From Aquarana catesbeiana (Eukaryota; Chordata; Amphibia; Anura; Ranidae): a DNA stretch of 64,000 nt. Positions 45,796 through 55,292 of the stretch are shown here, piece after piece. The notes under the pieces are model-generated. The model had not been told where the DNA came from. It made no database searches and worked only from the letters and a program-made list of their open reading frames with translations. The position numbers were made by a program, and so were the translations under genes. The stretch lies in the NCBI RefSeq assembly GCF_042186555.1, contig NC_133326.1, positions 490,687,581-490,751,580 of the forward strand. The letters run 5' to 3'. Within the stretch, counting starts at the first letter, position 1. Each line of letters opens with the position of its first letter.

Positions 45796-46170
45796 AAAAT
45801 GGGGTCATTTGGGGGGGGTTTTATGCCATCTGGGCATTTTATGGCCTTCAAAACTGTGATAGGTAGTGAGGAGTAAAATCAAAAATTTACGCCCTTAGAA
45901 ATCCTGAAGGCAGTGATTGGTTTTCGGGGCCCCGTACGCGTCTAGGCTCCCAAAAAGTCCCACACATGTGGTATCCCCATACTCAGGAGAAGCAGCTAAA
46001 TGTATTTTGGGGTGCAATTCCTCATATGCCCATGGCCTGTGTGAGCAATATATCATTTAGTGACAACTTTTTGTAATTTTTTTTTTGTCATTATTCAATC
46101 ACTTGGGACAAAAAAAATGAATATTCAATGGGCTCAACATGCCCCTCAGCAATTTCCTTGGGGTGTCTAC
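45386..46170. repeat. About 378 bp tandem units at the 3' side of piggyBac copy 2
   Basis: GGGGTGTCTACTTTCCAAAA recurs at about 45403, 45781 and 46160. The intervening CCCACACATGTGGTATCCCC and TGAGCAATATATCATTTAGT blocks recur too. Copy 1 shows the same period (about 30929 and 31307). The first unit is also the right arm of the palindrome. Confidence 0.85.
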
Positions 46171-46673
46171 TTTCCAAAATGGGGTCATTTGTGGGGGTTT
46201 TGTACTGCCCTGCCATTTTAGCACCTCAAGAAACGACATAGGCAGTCATAAATTAAAGGCTGTGTAAATTCCAGAAAATGTACCCTAGTTTGTAGGCGCT
46301 ATAACTTTTGCGCAAACCAATAAATATACACTTATTGACATTTTTTTTTACCAAAGACATATGGCCGAATACATTTTGGCCTAAATGTATGACTAAAATT
46401 GAGTTTATTGGATTTTTTTTAGAACAAAAAGTAGAAAATATCATTCTTTTTCAAAATTTTCGGTCTTTTTCCGTGTATAGCGCAAAAAAAAAAAATGGCA
46501 GAGGTGATCAAATACCATCAAAAGAAAGCTCTATTTGTGGGAAGAAAAGGACGCAAATTTCGTTTGGGTACAGCATTGCATGACCGCGCAATTAGCAGTT
46601 AAAGCGACGCAGTGCCAAATTGTAAAAAGTGCTCTGGTCAGGAAGGGGGTAAATCCTTCCGGGGCTGAAGTGG

Positions 46674-47035
46674 TTAACTTCATGTTCATTGTTTCAATGA
46701 TGCTATCTATCCATCTTGTTTTCTGTCATCCTCTTCTCCTTTTTGCTTCCATGTTTCCCAGCATCAGGGTCTTTTCCACTGAGTCCTCTCTTTGCATTAG
46801 GTGGCCAATGTATTCGAGTTTCAGCTTCAGGATCTGTCTTAGTGAATATTCAGGGTCGATTTCCTTCAGGATTGACTGGTTTGATCTTCTTGCCATCCAA
46901 GGGACTTTCAAGAATCTTCTCCAACACCATAGTTCAAAAGCATCAATTCTTCAGCATTCATCCTTCCTTATGGTCCAACTTTCACAGCCATAAGTTACTA
47001 CTGGGAATACCATAGCTTCCAAAGCACCGAAACTC
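46674..47035 (-). pseudogene. RTE/BovB-type LINE ORF (part 1 of 2)
   Basis: On the minus strand this encodes the end of the ORF2-type protein of RTE-clade BovB LINEs: TYGCESWTIRK, then a CWRRFLKVPWMARRSNQSIL segment, EYSLRQILKLKLEYIGHLMQ and KTLMLGNMEAKRRRG, followed by stops and WIDSIIETMNMK. After the piggyBac insertion the reading continues at 41199. The reverse transcriptase proper is not present in the window. The match to the BovB consensus pattern is strong. Two stops after RRRG show it is dead. Confidence 0.85.
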
Positions 47036-48172
47036 ATACATACCAAAACACTTCTATAACGTGTCAAAAATACACCGCACAGATGTGAACCAGCTCTAAT
47101 GTTTTGTAGTTTGTCAGAACAACCTCAGAATTCAGCCATAAAAAAACAAAACATTTTAGATGACTGCACTTTACATTTGCAGTAGTTTTAATTTATTTGT
47201 ATTAGTTGTTTTTAATGACGGCACCTTTTTAAACCTTCGTTGGGCAATAAACAAGGTGTAGTAATCCCCAAAACAAAAATCATAATTCATGCTTTTCTAA
47301 ACCAAGTTTTGAAATATGGTTGCAATGGCTGATTGTACATTTTGCATCCTCATAGAACTTTGCACAGTTTGCTTCCTAAAAAAAAAAAAAAAAAAAATGG
47401 CTAATGGGTAAAAGTCTAATATCCCTAATAAACATTTTATTTCTCTAGTCATCTTCCAGGACGGCACATCTGAGAGATGAGAGGCTCCTCCCTAAGGAAA
47501 CACAATCAATTGACAGCTGTTTTAAGTCCCCACCTTTCCCCTTGATCCTCAGTTTTTGATTGTGTTTCTTCTTCTAACCAGATGACCGAGGATCGGATGG
47601 TAACCCTGTTAGGCAGGTATAGGCAGGCCTGGGTCGAAAATATATCCTGCAGGCTCCGGTCTTCTCATAGGTGGCCCAAAAACTGTATCAGTGATCTGGT
47701 CACTGGGGTATGAATCCGCCGCTGTTATACACCGCTCAACATCTCTGCCTCTCAGGCTCCTTCTGTCTTCCTCCCTAAGGACAACGGTGCGACGTCTGGG
47801 AAGGGGAAGCGCTGGAGGAGATGCCGACCAGCGTGGCGGCTAAAGAGAGAGTCCAAACAGGCACCAGTTCACTACGGTGTCTGCCTAAACCACCTCAGAT
47901 GGGAAAGAGGAAGGTAAGGCATTGCCTGCCCCCCCCCCCCTGTGTATATACTGACTGGTGCACATCCTAACCTTTCAGCTCCCTATGAGGGACAGCAGTT
48001 GGGGGGGCACTTTAGCGGCTATCCTCCTTGCATGTGGACCATAAGGATGGGAAAGCAAGCCTGCTGGCTGTGGCAAAGGGGGAAGACGAGTACGGTGAGT
48101 ACTTCCCTTTGCCTTGGGAATTTAGCTGCAAAATCTCTAATACCAGCCAGATGGTTTCTGGGCATTTTGATA
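47036..48172. other. Unassigned sequence; possible retroelement terminus at about 47450
   Basis: About 47450-47580 (GGACGGCACATCTGAGAGAT, GAGGCTCCTCCC) is faintly similar in layout to the termini at 7345 and 13754 (GGCAGCAT...GAGCTCCGCCTC). That could indicate another DIRS-like terminus, but no matching right end is visible. The rest shows A- and C-runs and short ORFs without recognisable domains. Confidence 0.2.
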
Positions 48173-49122
48173 TACAGTGGGAATGGAAACTATTCAGACA
48201 CCCTTAAATTTTTCACTCTTTGTTATATTGCAGCCATTTGCTAAAATCATTTAAGTTCATTTTTTTCCTCATTAATGTACACACAGCACCCCATATTGAC
48301 AGAAAAAACACAGAATTGTTGACATTTTTGCAGATTTATTAAAAAAGAAAAACTGAAATATCACATGGTCCTAAGTATTCAGACCCTTTGCTGTGACACT
48401 CATATATTTAACTCAGGTGCTGTCCATTTCTTCTGATCATCCTTGAGATGCTTCTACACCTTCATTTGAGTTCAGCTGTGTTTGATTATACTGATTGGAC
48501 TGGATTAGGAAAGCCACACACCTGTCTATATAAGACCTTACAGCTCAGAGTGCATGTCAGAGCAAATGAGAATCATGAGGTCAAAGGAACTGCCTGAAGA
48601 GCTCAGAGACAGAATTGTGGCAAGGTACAGATCTGGCCAAGGTTACAAAAAAAATTCTGCTGCACTTAAGGTTCCTAAGAGCACAGTGGCCTCCATAATC
48701 CTTAAATGGAAGACGTTTGGGACGACCAGAACCCTTCCTAGAGCTGGCCGTCCGGCCAAACTAAGCTATCGGGGGAGAAGAGCCTTGGTGAGAGAGGTAA
48801 AGAAGAACCCAAAAATTACTGTGGCTGAGCTCCAGAGATGCAGTCGGGAGATGGGAGAAAGTTGTAGAAAGTCAACCATCACCGCAGCCCTCCACCAGTC
48901 GGGGCTTTATGGCAGAGTGGCCCGACGGAAGCCTCTCCTCAGTGCAAGACACATGAAAGCCTGCATGGAGTCTGCTAAAAAACACCTGAAGGACTCCAAG
49001 ATGTTGAGAAATAAGAATCTTTGGTCTGATGAGACCAAGATAGAACTTTTTGGCCTTAATTCTAAGCGGTATGTGTGGAGAAAACCAGGCACTGCTTATC
49101 ACCTGTCCAATACAGCCCCAAC

Positions 49123-51209
49123 CAGGGCCGGTGCTACCACTAGGTGGATTAGGCAACCTCCTAGGGCGCACTGCCGCCTAGGGCGCCCGGCCACTAGCTA
49201 TTTTACTCCCACACTGTCCTCCACAGAGCCATGTCAAGCAGCACCCCCGCCCTGGCTCTCTGCTCCAATGTGTTTCCAGTCCAGACAGACAGTAATCCCC
49301 CTCTGCTCTTCTATCATGATATCAGCCAGCAAGCGCACATGTCCAGCAACCCCCAGGGCACTCTCTGAAGTGTGAAGTTGAGGAGGTGTGGGCGGCCGGG
49401 CATCCATCGCTATATGACAGTAAACAGGGAGGGGCCGGCCGAGGGCAGACAAGCCCGAGAGCCCTGGACTCGGGAGAAGAGCTCCACCATGGCACCGCCT
49501 CCTCCTTGACCTCGCCCCCTGACCCTGCCTCCCCCAGGAAGCAAGCGGGCGCAGCGTACCCCATGCTTCCAGACCATGGACTGCTCCAAGTTCCTCTCCA
49601 CGCTCTGATGTGAGGCACGAAGCTGGAGGACAGGCTAGCCACTCACTGGGGGCACAGAGCTGTCACAGAGGATTGGCAGGAGGCGCAGGCTGCTGTGGGA
49701 GCCGCTGGAATTGGACAGATCAAAGCAGGAGACTGGCATTGTGGTATGGAAGGTACTGTCTGTCATCATACATACCGGCAGACAGAGACTGGGACAGAGG
49801 TGGGATTGCAGGAACAGGGCTAGGGGTCTCTCATCTCCCCCCAACTCCCCCCTCCCTCTCTCTAAGCCCCCTTCCTCCTCTCTTAGCCCCCTCCCTTCTC
49901 TCTCAGCCCCCTTCTTCCTCTCTTAGCCCCCCTCCCTTCTCTCTCAGCCCCCCTCTCTCCAAGCCCATCTCCCTTCTCTCTCAGCCCCCTCTCTCCAAGC
50001 CCCCCTCCCTTCTTTCTCAGCCCCCCTCTCTATAAGCCTCCTCCCCTCTCTCTCAGCCCCTCCCCTCTCACCCCCCTCTCAGTCCTCCCCTCTTCCTCCT
50101 CTCTTAGCCCCCTCCCTTCTCTCTCAGCCCCCTTCTTCCTCTCTTAGCCCCCCTCCCTTCTCTCTCAGCCCCCCTCTCTCCAAGCCCATCTCCCTTCTCT
50201 CTCAGCCCCCTCTCTCCAAGCCCCCCTCCCCTCTCTCTCAGCCCCTCCCCTCTCACCCCCCTCTCAGTCCTCCCCTCCTCTCAGCCCTCCCCCCTTCTCT
50301 CTCAGCCATCCCTATACACTCAGCCATCCCCCCTCTCTCTAAGCCCCCTCCTTTCTCACCCACCCGTCTCTGTCAGTCACCCCCCCTCTCAGCCCTCCCT
50401 ATTCTCTCAGCCCCCTCTCTCTAAGCCCCCTCCCTTCTCTCCTAGCCCTCCCTTTTCTCTCAGCCCCCTCTCTCAGCCCACATATCCCTCTCAGCCCACA
50501 CATCTCTCTCAGCCCACCCATCTCTCTCAGCCCACCCTATTCTCTCAGCCCCCCTGTAACGAGCCCCTTGCTCGCTCGGTTCCACTCTCCCGACACTCCT
50601 CTGAAGCTATTGAATCAGATTGCAACGTCTGATGGTTCGGGACTCCAATGGTCCGGGACTAGAACCACAGCTCTGTGCCATTCTAGTCCAGTTGTGGTAG
50701 CTCAGAACAAACACCAGGCACCATCTCTCTCAGCCCACCCTATTCTCTCAGCCCCCCTTTCTCTAAGCCCCCTCTCTTCTCTCTCAGCCCTCCCTATTCT
50801 CTCAGCCCACCCGTCTCTCTCAGCCCCCCTCTCTTAGCCCTCCCTCCATTCTTAGCCAGCCCTCCCTCTCTCAGCCCCCACTCTCTCAACCCCCCTTCTC
50901 TCACAGCCTCCCTCTCTCCCTCTCTCTCAGCCCTCCATCCTACCCCCCTCTCTTTCAGCCCCCTCTCAGTCCCCCTCTCTCTTAGCCCCCCTCTCCCATC
51001 CCCCCAATTAGCTGGTCTTGCCTAGGGCACAAAATAGGCTAGCACCGGCCCTGGTCAGGTAGGTAAGTGTATGTGTCAGGTAGGTCAGTGTATGTGTCAA
51101 GTCACATGTGTTACAAGGGTAAAGGGGGTGGAGTCAGGGGCAGAGCCAAAGTGGGGGGAGGCAAAATGAGGTTTCGCCTAGGGTGTCAAAAATCCTTGCA
51201 CCAGCCCTG
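49123..51209. mobile_element. hAT-type element inserted in the Tc1 transposase gene (2087 bp)
   Basis: The left terminus is CAGGGCCGGTGC and the right, inward, CAGGGCTGGTGCAAGG. Both flanks are GCCCCAAC (49115-49122 and 51210-51217), an exact 8 bp TSD. Sequences near both ends (GCCTAGGGCG; TTCGCCTAGGGTG) are inverted relatives. It contains no recognisable transposase. More than half of it is a pyrimidine-rich repeat (about 49830-51000). Confidence 0.93.
49830..51000. repeat. Pyrimidine-rich minisatellite (CTCTCTCAGCCCCC-type), about 1.1 kb
   Basis: Variants of CTCTCTCAGCCCCC, TCTCTAAGCCCCC and CTCTCAGCCCACC repeat over more than 1 kb. Part is a larger duplication: the stretch from about 49876 recurs from about 50100. 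It is broken at about 50554-50730 by a non-repetitive segment starting TGTAACGAGCCCCTTGCTCG, perhaps an LTR fragment. Homopurine:homopyrimidine tracts of this kind can form triplex DNA. Confidence 0.85.
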
Positions 51210-51895
51210 GCCCCAACAGTGAAGCATGGTGGTGGCAGCCTTATGCTGTGGAGGTGTTTTTCAGCTGCAGGGACAGGACGACTGGTTTCAATTGAGGAAA
51301 AGATGAATGCGGCCAAGTACAGGGATATCCTGGACGAAAACCTTCTCCAGAGTGCTCAGGACCTCAGACTGGGCCGAAGGTTTACCTTCCAACAAGACAA
51401 TGACCCTAAGCAGACAGCTAAAATAACGAAGGAGTGGCTTCACAACAACTCTGTGACTGTTCTTAAATGGCCCAGCCAGAGCCCTGACTTAAACCCAATT
51501 GAGCATCTCTGGAGAGACCTAAAAATGGCTGTCCACCAACGTTTACCATCCAACCTGACAGAACTGGAGAGGATCTGCAAGGAGGAATGGCAGAGGATCC
51601 CCAAATCCATGTGTGAAAAACTTGTTGCATCTTTCCCAAAAAGACTCATGGCTGTATTAGATCAAAAGGGTGCTTCTACTAAATACTGAGCAAACGGTCT
51701 GATTACTGAGGACCATGTGATATTTCAGTTTTTCTTTTTTAATAAATCTGCAAATTCTGTGTTTTTCTGTCAATATGGGGTGCTGTGTGTACATTAATGA
51801 GGGAAAAAAATGAACTTAAATGATTTTAGCAAATGGCTGCAATATAACAAAGAGTGAAAAATTTAAGGGGGTCTGAATACTTTACATCCCCACTG

Positions 51896-51903
51896 TATAT
51901 ATA

Positions 51904-51958
<55 letters not shown>
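51896..51958. repeat. (TA)n between Tc1 elements C and B
   Basis: A TA dinucleotide tract with rare G/C. Its position exactly between two Tc1-like termini indicates that the elements used TA repeats as targets, or that the TA footprint expanded. Confidence 0.9.
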
Positions 51959-53589
51959 CAGCATCTCACAAAAGTGAGTACACCCCTCACATTTTTGTAA
52001 ATATTTTATTATATCTTTTCATGTGACAACACTGAAGAAATGACACTTTGCTACAATGTAAAGTAGTGAGTGTACAGCTTGTATAACTTGTATAAATTTG
52101 CTGTCCCCTCAAAATAACTCAACACACATCCAATAATGTCTAAACCACTGACAACAAAAGTGAGTACACCCCTAAGTGAAAATGTCCAAATTGGGCCCAA
52201 ATTGTCAATATTTTGTTTGGCCACCATTATTTTCCAGCATTGCCTTAACACTCTTGGGCATGGAGTTCACCAGAGCTTCACAGGTTGCCACTGGAGTCCT
52301 CTTCTACTCCTCCATGATGACATCACGGAGCTGGTGGATGTTAGAGACCTTGTGCTCCTCCATGTTCTGTTTGAGGATGCCCCACAGATGCTCAATAGGG
52401 TTTAGGTCTGAAAACATGCTTGGCCAGTCCATCACCTTTACCCTCAGCTTCTTTAGCAAGGCAGTGGTCGTTATTGGGGTGTGAGGTGTGTTTGGGGTCA
52501 TTATGTTGGAATACAGCCCTGCGGCCCAGTCTCAGAAGGAAGGGGATCATGTTCTGGTACAGTATGTCACAGTACATGTTGGCATTCATGGTTCCCTCAA
52601 TGAACTGTAGCTCCACAGTGCTGGCAGCACTGATGCAGCCCCAGACATGACACTCCAACCACCATGCTTGACTGTAGGCAAGACACACTTGCACTTTGTA
52701 CTACTCACCCAGTTTGCCGCCACACACGCTTGACACCATCTGAACCAAATAAGTTTACCTTGTTCTCATCAGACCACAGGACATGGTTCCAGTAGTCCAT
52801 GTCCTTAGTCTGCTTGTCTTCAGCAAACTGTTTGCGGACTTTCTTGTGTATCATCTTTAGAAGAAGCTTCCTTCTGTGACGACAGCCATGCAGACCAATT
52901 TGATGCAGTGTGCGGGGTATGGTCTGGGCACTGACAGGCTGACCCCCACCCCTTCAACCTTTGCAGCAATACTGGCAGCACTCATATGTCTATTTCCCAA
53001 AGACAACCTCTGGATATGATGCTGAGCATGTGCACTCAAGTTCTTTGGTCAACCATGGCGAGGCCTGTTCTGAGTGGAACCTGTCCTCTTAAACAGCTGT
53101 ATGGTCTTGGCCTCCATGCTGCAGCTCAGTTTCAGGGTCTTGGCTATCTTCTTATAGCCTAGGCTTTATGTAGAGCAACAATTCTTTTTTTCAGATCCTC
53201 AGAGAATTCTTTGCCATGAGGTACCATGTTGAACTTCCGACCGGTATGAGAGGGTGAGAGCAAAACCAAATTTAACGCACCTGCCCCCTATTCACACTTG
53301 AGACATTGAAACACTAATGAGTCACATGACACCAGGGAGGGAAAATGGCTAATTGGGCCCAATTTGGACATTTTTACTTAGGGGTGTACTCACTTTTGTT
53401 GCCAGCAGTTTAGACATTAATGGCTGTATGTTGAGTTATTTTGAGGGAACACAAAATTTACATTGTTATACAAGCTGTACACTCACTACTTTACATTGTA
53501 GCAAAGTGCCATTTCTTCAGTGTTTTCACAAAGATTTAATAAAATACTTACAAAAATGTGAGGGGTGTACTCACTTTTGTGAGATACTG
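51959..53589 (-). mobile_element. Tc1-like transposon B, complete ends, minus strand
   Basis: The ends are CAGCATCTCACAAAAGTGAG and, inward from the right, CAGTATCTCACAAAAGTGAG, within an inverted repeat of about 200 bp that also contains GTGAGTGTACAGCTTGTATA. Length 1631 bp. It is the same family as truncated element A (31848-33197). Both sides are (TA)n, and the right junction has drifted to TGTGTG. Confidence 0.92.
52240..53228 (-). pseudogene. Tc1-like transposase B, degenerate
   Basis: On the minus strand the reading starts at an ATG at about 53226 (MVPHGKEFSEDLKKRIVALH). It passes a SLSVPRPY-type segment, WSDENKVNLFG (first Asp, about 52770), a VFQHNDPKHTS segment with the usual Asn/Asp shortened (about 52510), and DLNPIEHLWGIL (Glu, about 52405). 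There are several stops and frameshifts (about 53170, 53045, 52700 and 52500), including a small duplication around the second catalytic block. Inactive. Confidence 0.87.
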
Positions 53590-53599
53590 TGTGTGTGTG

Positions 53600-53656
<57 letters not shown>
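53590..53656. repeat. (TG)n(TA)n between Tc1 elements B and D
   Basis: TGTGTGTGTG passes into a pure TA tract of about 50 bp that ends at the terminus of element D. Long (Ile-Tyr)n ORFs here are artefacts. Confidence 0.9.
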
Positions 53657-53659
<3 letters not shown>

Positions 53660-55243
53660 TGGGGACGGAAAGTATTCAGACCCCCTTAAATTTTTCACTC
53701 TTTGTTATATTGCAGCCATTTGCTAAAATCATTTAAGTTCATTTTTTTCCTCATTAATATACACACAGCACCCTATACTGACAGAAAAACACAGAATTGT
53801 TGACATTTTTGGAGATTTATTAAAAAAGAAAAACTGAAATATCACATGGTCCTAAGTATTCAGACCCTTTGCTCGGTATTTAGTAGATGCAAAAAGTTTT
53901 TCACACCTGGATTTGGGGATCCTCTGCCATTCCTCCTTGCAGATCCTCTCCAGTTCTGTCAGGTTGGATGGTAAACGTTGGTGGACAGCCATTTTTAGGT
54001 CTCTCCAGAGATGCTCAATTGGGTTTAAGTCAGGGCTCTTGCTGGGCCATTCAAGAACAGTCACAGAGTTGTTGTGAAGCCACTCCTTCATTATTTTAGC
54101 TGTGTGCTTAGGGTCATTGTCTTGTTGGAAGGTAAACCTTCAGCCCAGTCTGAGGTCCTGAGCACTCTGGAGAAGGTTTTCGTCCAGGATATCCCTGTAC
54201 TTGGCCGCATTCATCTTTCCCTCGATTGCAACCAGTCGTCCTGTCCCTGCAGCTGAAAAACGCCCCCACAGCATGATGCTGCCACCACCATGCTTCACTG
54301 TTGGGACTGTATTGGACAGGTGATGAGCAGTGCCTGGTTTTCTCCACACATACCACTTAGAATTAAGGCTAAAGAGTTCTATCTTGGTCTCATCAGACCA
54401 GAGAATCTTATTTCTCACCATCTTGGAGTCCTTCAGGTGTTTTTTGGCAAACTCCATGTGGGCTTTCATGTGTCTTGCTCTGAGGAGAGGCTTCCGTCAG
54501 GCCACTCTGCCATAAAGCCCCGACTGGTGGAGGGCTGCAGTGATGGTTGACTTTCTACAACTTTCTCCCATCTCCCGTCTGCATCTCTGGAGCTCAGCCA
54601 CAGTGATCTTTGGGTTCTTTTTTACCTCTCCTACCAAGGCTCTTCTCCCCGATAGCTCAATTTGGCCGGACGGCCAGCTCTAGGAAGGGTTCTGGTCATC
54701 CCAAACGTCTTCCATTTAAGGATTATGGAGGCCACTGTGCTCTTAGGAACCCTAAGTGCAGCAGAAATTTTTTTGTAACCTTGGCCAGATCTGTGCCTTG
54801 CCACAATTCTGTCTCTGAGCTCTTCAAGGAGTTCCTATGACCTCGTGATTCTCATTTGCTCTGACATGCACTGTGAGCTGTAAGGTCTTATATAGACAGG
54901 TGTGTGGCTTTCCTAATCAAGTCCAATCAGTATAATCAAACACAGCTGGACTCAAATGAAGGTGTAGAACCATCTCAAGGATGATCAGAAGAAATGGACA
55001 GCACCTGAGTTAAATATATGAGTGTCACAGCAAAGGGTCTGAATACTTAGGACCATGTGATATTTAAGTTTTTCTTTTTTAATAAATCTGCAAAAATGTC
55101 AACAACTCTGTGTTTTTCTGTCAATATGGGGTGCTGTGTGTACATTAATGAGGAAAAAAAATGAACTTAAATGATTTTAGCAAATGGCTGCAATATAACA
55201 AAGAGTGAAAAATTTAAGGGGGTCTGAATGCTTTCCGTCCCCA

Positions 55244-55246
<3 letters not shown>
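53657..55246 (-). mobile_element. Tc1-like transposon D, minus strand
   Basis: The ends are CAGTGGGGACGGAAAGTATT and, inward from the right, CAGTGGGGACGGAAAGCATT, in inverted repeats of about 210 bp and flanked by TA tracts. Length 1590 bp. Same family as C, opposite orientation. The interior transposase is broken. Confidence 0.92.
53862..54862 (-). pseudogene. Tc1-like transposase D, degenerate
   Basis: The minus-strand reading begins at about 54862 (MRITRS followed by a TAG, where C has a Lys codon) and continues with ELRDRIVARHRSGQGYKKIS and RAGRPAKLS. The first-Asp block LWSDETKIELFSL is at about 54400, HGGGSIMLWGRF at about 54290 and SPDLNPIEHLWRDL (Glu) at about 54020. The region around the second Asp (about 54110-54140) is frameshifted. 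At the C-terminus the frame runs to ASTKY as in C but with a short internal deletion. The sequence is close to C, so the two copies are probably of similar age. Confidence 0.87.

Positions 55247-55290
<44 letters not shown>
55247..55290. repeat. (TA)n then (ATCT)n after Tc1 element D
   Basis: A TA tract that continues as ATCTATCTATCTCTC. It is the third TA tract of the series 51896, 53590 and 55247. Confidence 0.9.

Positions 55291-55292
<2 letters not shown>

Larger units (their letters stand above)
41204..46673 (+). mobile_element. piggyBac-type deletion derivative, copy 2 (5470 bp)
   Basis: TTAA occurs at 41200-41203 and 46674-46677. The termini match copy 1 (CCACTTGCCGACCGCC and, inward from the right, CCACTTCAGCCCCGG), and so does the subterminal palindrome at 41260-41282. 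Relative to copy 1 it has fewer 360 bp units, lacks the small LINE insertion, and has an added 0.95 kb inverted duplication (44840-45795). It is inserted in a BovB-type LINE. The empty site reads GAAGCTTGCTTAACTTCATG, giving clean TTAA targeting. The transposase is reduced to its C-terminal domain. Confidence 0.93.
48575..51689 (+). pseudogene. Tc1-like transposase C, open frame interrupted only by a hAT insertion
   Basis: This encodes a Tc1 cut-and-paste transposase. The preferred start is the ATG at 48575 (MRSKELPEELRDRIVARY); an upstream in-frame ATG at 48554 adds seven residues. The first part (48575-49122) has the paired helix-turn-helix region (GQGYKKNSAALKVPKSTVAS), a GRP motif (RAGRPAKLS) and LWSDETKIELFG with the first catalytic Asp. 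The second part (51218-51689) has HGGGSLMLW, FQQDNDPKQTA with the second Asp and SPDLNPIEHLWRDLK with the Glu. The two parts are in register when the insert and one TSD copy are ignored (1020 nt including the stop, 339 residues). I see no other stop or frameshift. As it stands, the gene is disrupted. Confidence 0.9.
48175..51895 (+). mobile_element. Tc1-like transposon C, interrupted by a hAT element
   Basis: The ends are CAGTGGGAATGGAAACTATT and, inward from the right, CAGTGGGGATGTAAAGTATT, within inverted repeats of about 210 bp flanked by TA (48173-48174 and 51896-51897). Without the insertion at 49123-51209 and one 8 bp TSD copy, the element is about 1.63 kb, a normal Tc1 length. It encodes a full-length transposase frame. 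It belongs to the same family as element D (53657-55246), which lies in opposite orientation. Confidence 0.92.

Noticed and set aside
47450..47600. Second DIRS-like terminus
   Set aside because: Only a loose resemblance in block order; no inverted partner or identical stretch was found.
48872..49171. Minus-strand ORFs in Tc1 elements (also 54290-54550 and 32449-32797)
   Set aside because: All are antisense to transposase coding sequence.
49610..50035. Ser/Pro/Leu-rich ORF of 141 codons
   Set aside because: It is a translation of the CTCTCAGCCCCC minisatellite; no independent support.
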